Below are positions 45,034 to 53,874 of a DNA stretch of 64,000 nt, in pieces. The DNA is taken from assembly GCF_019740335.1 (NCBI RefSeq), contig NZ_JAHXZS010000002.1, positions 124,001 to 188,000 of the forward strand, read 5' to 3'. A program made the translations under genes and the position numbers. The notes below the pieces were generated by a model, which worked only from the letters and a program-made list of their open reading frames with translations, had not been told where the DNA came from and did not search any database. Origin of the DNA: Alteraquisediminimonas sediminicola (lineage in GTDB: Bacteria; Pseudomonadota; Alphaproteobacteria; Sphingomonadales; Sphingomonadaceae). The stretch's first letter is position 1. Each line of letters starts with the position of its first letter.

Positions 45034-46563
45034 ATGACGGGCGTGCGCAACCTCATCCTTGTGCTGGGCGATCAGTTGACGCCCACGCTTTCCAGCCTTG
45101 CCGCTGGCGACCCGTCGCGCGACCGCGTGCTGATGGCAGAGCTTCACGACGAAGCGACCTATGTGCGCCATCACAAAAAGAAGATCGCATTCCTCTTTTC
45201 TGCCATGCGCCATTTTGCCGAAGAGCTGCGCAGCTTGGGCTGGACCCTCGATTATGTAAAATTGGTTGCGCCCGACAATCAGGGCAGTTTTTCTGGACAG
45301 GTCGCGCATGCGGCGGCCACCCATCGGCCCGACCGCATCATCATCACCGAAGCGGGCGAATGGCGCGTGATGGAGATGATGAAGGATTGGCAGTCCCAAT
45401 TCTCGATCCCGGTCGATATTCTTCCCGATGATCGCTTCTTGTGTGCGCACGCCGCATTCAAGCACTGGGCATCAAGCCGCAAGCAACTGCGGATGGAATA
45501 TTTCTACCGTGACATGCGCCGCCAGACCGGCTTGTTGATGGATGGTGATCAGCCAGTGGGCGGCAAATGGAATTTCGATGCGGACAACCGAAAGGCGGCA
45601 GACATTGATCTGTTCATGCCCCGACCCAAAAACTGCGCACCCGATGCCATTACCCAAGAGGTGCTGGCGCTGGTCGATGCCCGGTTCGATAATCATTTCG
45701 GCGACCTTGCGCCGTTCTGGTTCGCCGTCACCCGCGCCGATGCCGAGGCGGCCTTTACCGCGTTCGTCCAACAAGCCCTGCCACATTTTGGCGATTATCA
45801 AGACGCGATGCTGGCGGGTGAACCGTTTCTCTATCATGCCGTCATCTCGCAATATCTGAACTGCGGACTGCTTGATCCGCTGCGTATCTGCCAACAGGTC
45901 GAGGCCGCCTATCGCGCGGGCAAGGCACCGCTCAATGCCGCTGAAGGCTTCATCCGCCAGATCATCGGCTGGCGCGAATATGTGCGCGGCATCTATTGGT
46001 TAAAAATGCCCGGCTATGAACATGAAAATTTCTTTGGCCACACCCGTTTACTACCTGATTTCTACTGGACAGCCGAAACCGACATGGCCTGTATCAAGGC
46101 GGCGGTCAGCCAGACCAAGAAACAGGCCTATGCCCATCATATCCAGCGCCTGATGGTCACCGGCAATTTTGCGATGCTGGCAGGCATTGATCCGCACGAG
46201 CTGCATCAATGGTATCTAAGCGTCTATGCCGATGCCTATGAATGGGTCGAACTGCCCAATACCTTGGGGATGAGCCAATTTGCCGATGGCGGCTTGCTCG
46301 CGTCCAAACCCTATGCCGCAAGCGGTGCCTATATCAACCGCATGTCCAATTATTGCGGATCATGCCGCTATGATGTCAAACAAAGGACTGGCCGGGCAGC
46401 CTGCCCGTTCAACGCGCTATATTGGGATTTCATCGCGCGGCATCGCGACAAGATCGCCAACAACCCACGTATGGCGCAGATGATTCGCACCTATGACAAA
46501 TTCGCCGCCGATGAACAGCAGCGTATCGCCGACAGCGCCAAGACCTTTCTGGCAAGCTTATGA
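45034..46563 (+). CDS. Fe-S bacterial photolyase / cryptochrome (PhrB type)
   Basis: 509-residue DNA repair flavoprotein of the FeS-BCP family, which repairs (6-4) photoproducts with FAD and an 8-ribityl-lumazine antenna. The four cluster cysteines are C353, C441, C444 and C457 (NYCGSCRYDVKQRTGRAAC), at the same spacing as C350, C438, C441 and C454 of Agrobacterium PhrB. The N terminus LILVLGDQLT and GWREYVRGIYW are standard. The next gene, DUF2256, starts inside its stop codon. Confidence 0.93.
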   Translation: MTGVRNLILVLGDQLTPTLSSLAAGDPSRDRVLMAELHDEATYVRHHKKKIAFLFSAMRHFAEELRSLGWTLDYVKLVAPDNQGSFSGQVAHAAATHRPDRIIITEAGEWRVMEMMKDWQSQFSIPVDILPDDRFLCAHAAFKHWASSRKQLRMEYFYRDMRRQTGLLMDGDQPVGGKWNFDADNRKAADIDLFMPRPKNCAPDAITQEVLALVDARFDNHFGDLAPFWFAVTRADAEAAFTAFVQQALPHFGDYQDAMLAGEPFLYHAVISQYLNCGLLDPLRICQQVEAAYRAGKAPLNAAEGFIRQIIGWREYVRGIYWLKMPGYEHENFFGHTRLLPDFYWTAETDMACIKAAVSQTKKQAYAHHIQRLMVTGNFAMLAGIDPHELHQWYLSVYADAYEWVELPNTLGMSQFADGGLLASKPYAASGAYINRMSNYCGSCRYDVKQRTGRAACPFNALYWDFIARHRDKIANNPRMAQMIRTYDKFAADEQQRIADSAKTFLASL

Positions 46564-46736
46564 CGGACAAAAAATACACCAAATCCAATCTACCCGAAAA
46601 AATCTGCGCCGCCTGCGGCAGGCCATTTGCATGGCGCAAAAAATGGGCGCGTGATTGGGATAATGTCAAAACCTGTTCGGAACGCTGCAAAGGCGACCTG
46701 CGACGCAAACCCGGCCAGCACGCTGATCCACGCTGA
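46560..46736 (+). CDS. DUF2256 small zinc-finger-like protein
   Basis: 58 residues, overlapping the photolyase stop as ATGA. The DUF2256 pattern is plain: K-x-LPEKICAACGRPFAWRKKW, then CSERC (four cysteines as CxxC...CxxxC), which should bind a metal. This family is frequently found beside FeS photolyases in bacteria, so a role in cluster or DNA handling for the photolyase is suggested. Its function is not established. Confidence 0.85.
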   Translation: MTDKKYTKSNLPEKICAACGRPFAWRKKWARDWDNVKTCSERCKGDLRRKPGQHADPR

Positions 46737-46886
46737 CACTCAAGCATTTTCACGCCTGCCGATCCGCGCGGACGCAAATTGAGTCATCGCGCGCGCCCCC
46801 ACATATTTTATTGATCTTGATGACATGGATCAAAGCGCACGGCGTCAATTTACCCCAAGAGACTGCGAAGCGTTCGCAAAAATATA

Positions 46887-46907
46887 ATTGCGAACTATTA
46901 TCAATAG
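46887..46907. promoter_or_regulatory. Fur-type box upstream of TonB receptor
   Basis: ATTGCGAACTATTATCAATAG at 46887 begins like the site before the PepSY gene (ATTGCGAA) and has the imperfect symmetry of iron boxes. It is about 40 bases before the receptor start. Confidence 0.5.
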
Positions 46908-46948
46908 CGCTATCAGCCAGCCCGAAACAGTGAATCAAGGTGGGGTAC

Positions 46949-49213
46949 ATGAAGAATAATTACATGCAGAATGCAGCAATGATTGCCATCGCGATGGCCG
47001 CAAGCGCCGCCACTTCGCCTGTGGCGGCCCAGATCGCCACGACTGCGACTGCGGCCTTGGCGGCGGACCGGTTGACGGATGACATCGTGGTGACGGCCAC
47101 GAAACTCGACGCGCTTGAAATCGGCGGTTCAGTGCATGTCCTTGATGCGGTTGATATGTCCCGCTTTGCCTATAGCGACGTCAACCATCTGCTGCGTCAG
47201 ATTCCGGGCGTCAATATTCAGGAAGAAGATGGCTTTGGCCTGCGCCCGAATATCGGCATTCGCGGGTCTGGCAGCGACCGCAGCGCGCGCGTCGCCGTCA
47301 TGGAAGATGGCATTTTGATCGCACCTGCGCCCTATGCAGCACCCGCCGCTTATTATTTCCCGCATGTCGCACGCATGAGTGGCGTTGAGGTGTCAAAAGG
47401 ACCCGCGACGATCAAATATGGTCCGATGACGGTTGGCGGCGCGATCAACCTCTCGTCAACGCCAATCCCGCAGGACACTTCGGGCTTTGCCGAATTGCTG
47501 GCCGGTTCCTTTGATGGACGGCGCGCCCATGGCTGGGCGGGCGGATGGACTGGGCTTGGCAGCGATTGGGAAATCGGCGCGCTCGCAGAAGGTCTGTACG
47601 AACATTCCGACGGCTTCAAACGCATCGATATCGGCGGCAACACGGGCTTTGAGGTCGAAGATTGGGTCCTCAAACTTGGCCTGCGCTCCACCGATGGCCG
47701 CCATGCTTTTGAGTTTAAATATCAGGATTACAGCGAAACCAGCAACGAGACCTATCTCGGGCTGACGCTGGCCGACTTTCAGGCCAGCCCATATCGACGG
47801 TATAATGCCAGTCAGGTCGACCGCATGCACGTCGAACATCAGACCTATCAATTGACCCATCGGTTTGAAGTGTCGCCCGCGTTCACGGTCACGACCATTG
47901 GCTATCGCAACGACACGGCGCGCGCTTGGTACAAGCTCAACGACATCCGCAACACCGCCAATACGGGCTGGGTCAGCATTGGCAGCGTGTTGGCGAACCC
48001 CACGACCAACGCCAACCAAATGGCCGAAATCATCGGGGCATCCGGTTTTACCGGGCTGGCATCCGGGGCGCTGCGGGTGCGTAACAACAACCGCGTCTAC
48101 CAATCCACGGGCATTCAAAGTCTGGTGAGCGCAAAATTTGCGACGGGCGGCATCAAGCACGGCCTGGAGCTCTCGGCGCGTTATCATGAAGATGAAGAAG
48201 ATCGCTTCCAGCAAGACGATCGCTATCAAATGGTCAATGGCCGGATGGTGCTGGTGACTGCCGGTGCGCCCGGCAGTCAGGACAATCGTCTCGGCGCGGC
48301 GCAGGCTTGGTCGTTCTTCATCCGCGACACCATCGAAGCCGGTGCATTCACCGTCGTGCCGGGGCTGCGTTATGAAACGATCGACCTCAAGCAAACCCGC
48401 TGGGCGACCAGTGATCCCACCCGCGCAGGGGCAACCACGATCGCGACATCCAAGGTCGATGTCTGGATTCCGGGCATTGCAGTGACATGGAAGGTGATGC
48501 CCGACATCCGTATCATCGCCGGTGCGCATCGCGGCTTCGCCAGCCCCGGCCCCGGCTCGACTGCAGATGCCGAAACGTCATGGAATTACGAGGCCGGGCT
48601 GAAAATGGGCGATGGCGCATGGTATGTGGAGGCGATTGGCTTTTACAATGACTATGCGAACCTTGTCGGCACCTGCAGCGCATCGACCGGTGGGGATTGC
48701 AACATCGGCGACCAGTTCAATGGCGGCAACGTGCGCGTCAAAGGCCTTGAGTTGACCGCAGGCAGGACGCTTGGCCGCATTGCAGACAATGGTTTCGAAG
48801 TGCCGGTATCGCTGAGCTACACCCTGAGCGATGCAAAGTTCCAGACCAGCTTCGTCAGCGGTTATGAAGCATGGGGAACCGTGACGGCGGGCGATCGCCT
48901 CCCCTATTTGCCGCGCCATCAATTATCGTTGAATAGCGGCATTTCCTTCACGGGCGCGCGCCTCTCCGCTGCATTGAATTGGGTCAGCGAGACACGGGCA
49001 AAAGCCGGTCGCGGCGCGATCGCCGCAGGTGAAAAGATCGACGATCATGTCACGGTCGATGTAGCGGCGGAAGTGGATGTCTTTGGCCCGATCTCGGTCT
49101 TTGGCACCATCCAGAACCTGTTCGATGCCGAATATAATGTCGCCTTTGCCCCGGCAGGGGCACGCCCGGGCGCACCACGGATCGTACAAGCAGGCCTGCG
49201 CGCACGGTTTTGA
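46949..49213 (+). CDS. TonB-dependent receptor, iron-type
   Basis: 754-residue outer-membrane receptor. Signal peptide ending near VAAQ (residue 28), TonB box DDIVVTATK, plug with HLLRQIPGVNIQEEDGFGLRPNIGIRG and VEVSKGPATIKYGPMTVGGAIN, and a barrel ending RIVQAGLRARF. The RPNIGIRGSGSDRS plug type is that of FecA-like ferric-citrate and related receptors. No FecIR pair is near. Start chosen at MKNNYMQN because AAGG(TGGGG) precedes it; a GTG three codons earlier is possible. Confidence 0.9.
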   Translation: MKNNYMQNAAMIAIAMAASAATSPVAAQIATTATAALAADRLTDDIVVTATKLDALEIGGSVHVLDAVDMSRFAYSDVNHLLRQIPGVNIQEEDGFGLRPNIGIRGSGSDRSARVAVMEDGILIAPAPYAAPAAYYFPHVARMSGVEVSKGPATIKYGPMTVGGAINLSSTPIPQDTSGFAELLAGSFDGRRAHGWAGGWTGLGSDWEIGALAEGLYEHSDGFKRIDIGGNTGFEVEDWVLKLGLRSTDGRHAFEFKYQDYSETSNETYLGLTLADFQASPYRRYNASQVDRMHVEHQTYQLTHRFEVSPAFTVTTIGYRNDTARAWYKLNDIRNTANTGWVSIGSVLANPTTNANQMAEIIGASGFTGLASGALRVRNNNRVYQSTGIQSLVSAKFATGGIKHGLELSARYHEDEEDRFQQDDRYQMVNGRMVLVTAGAPGSQDNRLGAAQAWSFFIRDTIEAGAFTVVPGLRYETIDLKQTRWATSDPTRAGATTIATSKVDVWIPGIAVTWKVMPDIRIIAGAHRGFASPGPGSTADAETSWNYEAGLKMGDGAWYVEAIGFYNDYANLVGTCSASTGGDCNIGDQFNGGNVRVKGLELTAGRTLGRIADNGFEVPVSLSYTLSDAKFQTSFVSGYEAWGTVTAGDRLPYLPRHQLSLNSGISFTGARLSAALNWVSETRAKAGRGAIAAGEKIDDHVTVDVAAEVDVFGPISVFGTIQNLFDAEYNVAFAPAGARPGAPRIVQAGLRARF

Positions 49214-49252
49214 TCGCCGCATGAGCCATTTGTCAAAAACGCCCTAGAAATA

Positions 49253-49289
49253 GATGGCGAACCGGTATCGGCGATACCGGTTCGCCATC
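49253..49289 (+). terminator. Perfect 17-base hairpin after TonB receptor
   Basis: GATGGCGAACCGGTATC and its exact complement are separated by only GGC. It is 40 bases past the receptor stop and should end that transcript. The stem is unusually long and perfect for a terminator and lacks a T-tract. Confidence 0.65.
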
Positions 49290-49413
49290 TGACAGCGCGT
49301 GGCAAAGCTGAACGAAAGGCATCATTCCCGTTCAGTGAAGCGTCAGTCACCACGGCATATACACCGTATCAAGGGAGTCGCCCCATGCGACATCTTATAC
49401 GGAGTTGACGGCT

Positions 49414-50265
49414 ATGGCCGGTATCAAGTTCATGAAAACAAGCGCACTGGCGGCCCTTGCTACGGCGCTGGCGATCACCTCGGTGGCCTCGGCGCAAACG
49501 CGCCCGACCGATGGCAATGGCGAAAATGGCCGTGAACGCGGCAGTTGGTCGCGCGGCGGTGACGAAAGTCGCGGGAGCGGCCGCGAAACGCGCGGTGACG
49601 GCGAGGCACGCGGCGGCGGACGCGAACGCGGCCCCGGCTATGGCCGCGACTGGGACGGCGGCGGCACAGTGTCACGTCCGGCCCAGGCCAGCGGCGGCGC
49701 GACCCCGGCCATGCCGGATCGTGGCCGCGACGCATCACGCGATCACCGCCCCGTAGTGCGCGACAGCGGCACGCCAAGCGGCACATTCGGCATGGAGGGT
49801 AGCCGCAGCATATATAGCGAACAGCGCCGTTCGCCGGTGGTGGCACCCGATCGACGCGATGATCGCCGGGCCGATACCCGTGATGATAGACGGGATGGCT
49901 GGCGGGATGGGCGTCGCGATGGCGGCACGCGCTGGACCGGGGGCGAGCATCGTCGCTGGGAGGGCCGCGACTGGCGACGCGACCATCGCTACAATTGGAG
50001 CCATTATCGCAACACGCACCGCGATCATTACCGGGCCGGGCGCTATTATTCGCCTTACCGAAACTATAGCTACAGCCGGTTGAGCATCGGCATCTACCTT
50101 GGATCGGGCTTTTACGGGCGCAGCTACTGGATCAACGATCCATGGTCCTACCGCCTGCCCGATGCGTACGGCCCTTATCGCTGGGTACGTTATTATGACG
50201 ATGTGCTGCTGGTCGATATCTATAGCGGCGAAGTGGTTGACGTGATCTACGACTTCTTCTGGTAA
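49414..50265 (+). CDS. RcnB-family secreted protein
   Basis: 283-residue periplasmic protein. Signal peptide MAGIKFMKTSALAALATALA with cleavage after ASA (about 28-30). The middle (about 35-210) is low-complexity, rich in R, G, D and S (GRDWDGGGTV, DRRDDRRADTRDDRR). The C-terminal RcnB domain is YRLPDAYGPYRWVRYYDD, then VLLVDIYSGEVVDVIYDFFW, seen in proteins that modulate nickel/cobalt efflux in E. coli; in sphingomonads they seem to have general envelope roles. GGAG lies 9 bases before the ATG. Confidence 0.82.
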   Translation: MAGIKFMKTSALAALATALAITSVASAQTRPTDGNGENGRERGSWSRGGDESRGSGRETRGDGEARGGGRERGPGYGRDWDGGGTVSRPAQASGGATPAMPDRGRDASRDHRPVVRDSGTPSGTFGMEGSRSIYSEQRRSPVVAPDRRDDRRADTRDDRRDGWRDGRRDGGTRWTGGEHRRWEGRDWRRDHRYNWSHYRNTHRDHYRAGRYYSPYRNYSYSRLSIGIYLGSGFYGRSYWINDPWSYRLPDAYGPYRWVRYYDDVLLVDIYSGEVVDVIYDFFW

Positions 50266-50286
50266 AAGGTCGCAAGATTATTCGCA

Positions 50287-50320
50287 AACAAGCTCCCGCA
50301 TGCGTGCGGGGGCTTGTTTT
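50287..50320 (+). terminator. Rho-independent terminator after RcnB-like gene
   Basis: Stem AACAAGC-TCCCGCA / TGCGGGG-GCTTGTT with loop TGCG followed by T5 on the plus strand; the stem also reads with A-rich flank on the minus strand, so it may serve the convergent zinc-ribbon gene. Confidence 0.8.
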
Positions 50321-50427
50321 TGCATCTAAATGGCGCGGTGCTGGAACACGCTGCGCATCATTGCCAGCGACGATCCGCCATGCGGTGATGCGATATGACC
50401 GATGATCGCAAGAAAAGACCTCATATA

Positions 50428-50679
50428 TTAAGCAATACCGCCCACAAATCCGCTCGTTTCCCCTGCCCTCGGCATCGCCATCCGCATCGGCCCGCCACAG
50501 CCGCGCTGATTGCATTTGGCGCGCTGCTCTACCTGATAAAGCCAAAGCTGCGCGGCCCCTTTGCGCGCCAGCAACGTCTCGCCGGTCAGATAGCGAACAT
50601 GGCCGCATGTACGGCAAGTGAGTTCCAGCCGATCGCCCGGCTCCAGATCCAGCACCTGCAAATTGGCCTTCCAATTCAT
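50428..50679 (-). CDS. Small zinc-ribbon protein partnered with polymerase
   Basis: 83 residues beginning MNWKANLQVLDLEPGDRLELTC. Two cysteine pairs, CRTCGH and CNQRGCGG, form a zinc-ribbon-like arrangement. The ATG overlaps the polymerase stop (ATGA), so it is co-translated with it. I know no function for it; sphingomonads appear to keep this pair together, which points to a helper for the polymerase or DNA binding. Confidence 0.75.
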   Translation of the reverse strand: MNWKANLQVLDLEPGDRLELTCRTCGHVRYLTGETLLARKGAAQLWLYQVEQRAKCNQRGCGGPMRMAMPRAGETSGFVGGIA

Positions 50680-51920
50680 TGAAAATCCTCGGCAGAAGGA
50701 ATGCGCGTAAAACTGATCTTGCCCCCGACATTGCCGCCTTTCGGTGGCGCCCATATCCCCAGGTTCGTGACCGTGCGGCCGAACCGGGTGTTCAACGCGT
50801 CCATCGCGCTGCCGATCCGCTCCCATTTCTGGCGATCCGCATCATCATTGTGCAGCAGGTCAAGCTGCCGAGCCGTGGCGGGAGTCAGATCGCACAACGT
50901 CACGCCCACGCGCAACACGCGCACCTTGCGGCCCATCGTTGCCGTCATCATATCCCACATGATAGTGAGCGCGGACAGCACCGCCTGATCATCATTGACC
51001 TGCGGCAACGTCCGCATGTCCGACCAATCGTCATCATAAAATTTGAGCCAGAGCATCAGCCCGCGACAATAATAATCCGCCCGCCGCATCCGCCTTGCCG
51101 CCTTGATCAACAACAGCCGGGCAACCCCATAGGCATCATCGAGGTTGCGGGCCTCCGGCGGCAGCACGCGGGCATGGCCGAACATGGCCCGTTCGGATTG
51201 CGGGGATTCAATCGTGTATCCATGGAGCGCATACCACAGACGTTCGCCCGTGACATTGCGCCAGATCGCCCGCATCTGCTTGGGCGCAAGTTCCAGCAAA
51301 TGGCCGGTCGTGCCGACGCGATGGCCCGCCAGCCGCTTGGCCATGCGCCGGCCGACGCCGGGAATGTCCTCCAGCGGCACTTTGAGCAGAGGGCCGGGCA
51401 TCAGATGGGGATGCCAGATGGTCAGGCCATCCGGTTTTTGCGTGCCGCCCGCAATCTTGGCGAGGTGCCGATTGGCGGCAAAGCCGATGGAACAGGTGAT
51501 CGTTGCCCCGATATTATAACGAATGGCGCGTTTGATCCGCATCGCAAGCTCTGCCGGGTCGCGACGCTGATTTTCATCCAGCGTGCACGCCAGCTCATCA
51601 ATCGACTTCACCGTATCGATGGGAATGACAGAGGCAATCTCCGCCAGTAGCGCATTATGCGCCCGACGATAGAGGTCCGGCTTTTGCGGCACCAATATCA
51701 GGTCCCGACATATGCGGCGCGCCTCATCGACCATCATGATGTTCTTCACGCCATAGGCTTTGGCTTCCTTGCTGCACGCGATGATGCAGGTCCGCCCGCC
51801 CTCATAGGGGACGACGCCCACCGGACGCCCCCTTAAGCGAGGGTCGCGCTGCTGCTCGACGCTGGCGAAGAAGCCATCGAAATCGAGATATAGATGTTCA
51901 ATGGTCGCGGGCTTGCGCAT
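50676..51920 (-). CDS. Y-family DNA polymerase (DinB-like)
   Basis: 414 residues. Palm acidic residues lie in LYLDFDGFFASVE (about 10-22) and KSIDELAC; the next blocks are GGTQKPDGLTIWHP and the HhH region EDIPGVGRRMAKRLAGHRVGTTGHLL, followed by the little-finger domain. Compared with DinB the SIDE-A-x-LD motif reads SIDELAC, so it is a divergent branch, but both catalytic acids are kept. A LexA box lies just upstream. I prefer the ATG at 51920; an in-frame GTG at 51947 almost touches the LexA box. Confidence 0.85.
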   Translation of the reverse strand: MRKPATIEHLYLDFDGFFASVEQQRDPRLRGRPVGVVPYEGGRTCIIACSKEAKAYGVKNIMMVDEARRICRDLILVPQKPDLYRRAHNALLAEIASVIPIDTVKSIDELACTLDENQRRDPAELAMRIKRAIRYNIGATITCSIGFAANRHLAKIAGGTQKPDGLTIWHPHLMPGPLLKVPLEDIPGVGRRMAKRLAGHRVGTTGHLLELAPKQMRAIWRNVTGERLWYALHGYTIESPQSERAMFGHARVLPPEARNLDDAYGVARLLLIKAARRMRRADYYCRGLMLWLKFYDDDWSDMRTLPQVNDDQAVLSALTIMWDMMTATMGRKVRVLRVGVTLCDLTPATARQLDLLHNDDADRQKWERIGSAMDALNTRFGRTVTNLGIWAPPKGGNVGGKISFTRIPSAEDFQ

Positions 51921-51953
51921 GGGTCTGCCGAATCGGGAATAAGACACTTAAAA

Positions 51954-51968
51954 GAACATAAAGAGAAC
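51954..51968. promoter_or_regulatory. LexA (SOS) box GTTC-N7-GTTC
   Basis: On the minus strand GTTC-TCTTTAT-GTTC, an exact match to the alphaproteobacterial LexA consensus, 34 bases before the ATG of the polymerase gene. DNA-damage induction of the polymerase and zinc-ribbon pair is expected. Confidence 0.8.
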
Positions 51969-52072
51969 AATTATGCAAGGCCGTGCGGCAATACCGACCT
52001 AAGTGCCAGTTCCCGACACCCAGTCATTCTCTTAGAAATCATGGCCTAGAAATCAGAGGAAAGAGGCTCGGA

Positions 52073-52423
52073 ATGCGCATCGTGATTGCTGGCGAAATCG
52101 ACTTCCCGCCCGCCAACCGGCAGGACGCGCTGGCCGGGGCAAAGCCCCTGATCGAAATGGCATTGGCGGAGCAAGGCTGCCGCCATTATGCGTGGACGCT
52201 CGACCCTTATGATGCGGGCCGGGTCCATGTGTTCGAAGATTGGGATAATGCCGCAGATTTGCAGGCACATCTCGATGGCGATGCCTATCTCCTGATGATC
52301 GCGCATTTGTCGTCGTTCACGATTCTGGCGGCGGACACGCGCAAATATCGCGTCGACCTGACCGAGCCTGTCTATGGGCCGGACGGCAAGCCAACGGCGA
52401 CGTTCCTCACCGCCGCCTCGTAA
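52073..52423 (+). CDS. Putative quinol monooxygenase (ABM domain)
   Basis: 116-residue ferredoxin-like alpha/beta barrel protein. MRIVIAGEIDFPPANRQDAL, then LAEQGCRHYAWTLDPYDAGRVHVFEDWDNAADLQAHL with the ABM-typical FExWxxxxxLxxH, are family features of small cofactor-free monooxygenases such as YgiN. Start chosen at the ATG preceded by AGAGGAAAGAGG; the longer frame is unlike the family. Divergent from the polymerase gene. Confidence 0.8.
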   Translation: MRIVIAGEIDFPPANRQDALAGAKPLIEMALAEQGCRHYAWTLDPYDAGRVHVFEDWDNAADLQAHLDGDAYLLMIAHLSSFTILAADTRKYRVDLTEPVYGPDGKPTATFLTAAS

Positions 52424-52526
52424 AACGACGCCCAAAAACCTGTTGACGAATATCCGGCGCTGCCATATTTCAACATGGCGGGCCGGGCCCCTCTGGCGAT
52501 CTTTTTTTAGGTCGTGATGTCGGACC

Positions 52527-52546
52527 GCATCGAGTATTCTCGATGC
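52527..52546. promoter_or_regulatory. Palindrome upstream of zf-TFIIB gene
   Basis: GCATCGAG-TATT-CTCGATGC with perfect 8-base arms, 61 bases before the gene start. A partial copy (GCATACTCGAT) follows at about 52572. A regulator site or transcript-end hairpin are both possible. Confidence 0.45.
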
Positions 52547-52606
52547 TGGTCAACGATATATTTTAAGCATCAGCATACTCGATTTACATCAATTGAGGAG
52601 CTGTAT

Positions 52607-52924
52607 GTGACAAACGCCCATTCCCCCACCCCCCACCCCATCATGGCATGTCCCACCTGCCAAATCCCGCTGGTCATGAGCGAACGGCAGGGCGTGGAAA
52701 TCGATTATTGCCCGCAATGCCGTGGCGTCTGGCTGGACCGTGGCGAGCTCGACAAGATCATCGAGCGCAGCGCGAAAGATGCGGCCCCTGCCGCACCCGC
52801 TGCCCCCGCTTTCACGCCCCAACAGCGCCCTGCGGACTATCGACCTGCGGATTATGGCCATTCGGACTATGGCCACCGGCCCCCGAAGCGCCGGAAATCC
52901 TTTCTGGAAGAATTGTTCGACTAA
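52607..52924 (+). CDS. zf-TFIIB (YjdB-like) zinc-ribbon protein
   Basis: 105 residues. The zf-TFIIB module is MACPTCQIPLVMSERQGVEIDYCPQCRGVWLDRGELDKI (shown as CPTC...CPQCRGVWLDRGEL), with CxxC-x19-CxxC. The tail is Pro/Ala and then YRPADYGHSDYGHRPPKRR. Start is GTG behind GAGGAG; the ATG of MACPTC would be 12 codons shorter. Function unknown; many bacteria keep one or two such proteins. Confidence 0.82.
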   Translation: MTNAHSPTPHPIMACPTCQIPLVMSERQGVEIDYCPQCRGVWLDRGELDKIIERSAKDAAPAAPAAPAFTPQQRPADYRPADYGHSDYGHRPPKRRKSFLEELFD

Positions 52925-53052
52925 AGCCGGACAGGGACATGGCGCGCGGGATTGCAGATGTGCCCCCGCATTTGGCCCCCGCGCCATGTCCTCGCCCCCA
53001 CACGCAATTCCTTTAAAAACGCGCGGCCTGCCGCCCGCACATCAGGGTAACC

Positions 53053-53796
53053 ATGACTGATATTCTCGCCATTTTTGCCGACCCCGCCAATTGGGCCGCG
53101 ATTGCCGCGCTCATCACGATGGAGGTCGTGCTGGGGATCGACAACCTCATTTTCATCTCGATCCTGACCAACAAGCTGCCCGAACAATATCGCGCTCGCG
53201 CACGGCAGATCGGGATTGGCCTCGCCCTTGGGCTGCGGCTTGTCTTGTTGAGCCTGATCGCGTTCATCGTCACCCTGACCGCGCCCTTGTTTGAGGCATT
53301 CAATCACGCCTTCTCATGGCGCGACCTGATCTTGATTGCCGGTGGCCTGTTCCTCGTCTGGAAGGCGACCACCGAAATCCATCACAATGTCGATGCCAAT
53401 ACCAATGACGATATCTTCGACAGCCCGAAAACGAGCCTGACCTTCGGCGCGGCGATTGCGCAGATCATCATGCTCGATCTCGTCTTTTCGATCGACTCGA
53501 TCATTACCGCAGTCGGCATGACGGATCATGTGCCGATCATGTTCCTTGCCGTCATCGTCGCCGTGTCGGTGATGCTGACCGCAGCTGGACCATTGTCGCG
53601 CTTTATCGAGAAAAACCCGACGGTCGTGATGCTCGCGCTCGCCTTCTTGTTCATGATCGGCATGACCTTGATCGCGGAAGGCTTCGGCACCCATGTGCCA
53701 AAGGGCTATATCTATGCGGCGATGGCGTTTTCGGTGGCTGTCGAGGGGCTTAACATGCTGTCCCGGCGCGTCCGGCAGAAGCGGGAGGCGGCCTGA
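53053..53796 (+). CDS. TerC family integral membrane protein
   Basis: 247 residues and seven hydrophobic helices. TerC signature: [19 protein letters not shown] near residue 20 and [19 protein letters not shown] near 138 (the paired acid-Asn/Ser metal motif), with [27 protein letters not shown]. Related proteins (YgdQ, MeeF) export manganese or help metalate secreted proteins. A second metal-transport link besides the riboswitch-controlled exporter at 10332. Confidence 0.87.
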   Translation: MTDILAIFADPANWAAIAALITMEVVLGIDNLIFISILTNKLPEQYRARARQIGIGLALGLRLVLLSLIAFIVTLTAPLFEAFNHAFSWRDLILIAGGLFLVWKATTEIHHNVDANTNDDIFDSPKTSLTFGAAIAQIIMLDLVFSIDSIITAVGMTDHVPIMFLAVIVAVSVMLTAAGPLSRFIEKNPTVVMLALAFLFMIGMTLIAEGFGTHVPKGYIYAAMAFSVAVEGLNMLSRRVRQKREAA

Positions 53797-53874
53797 TCGG
53801 GTCGCCCGCCCCTCCATCCGAAATCCAATTCATAATTATCAATATCCCGCCGATGCGGGGGAAGGACAACAGAG

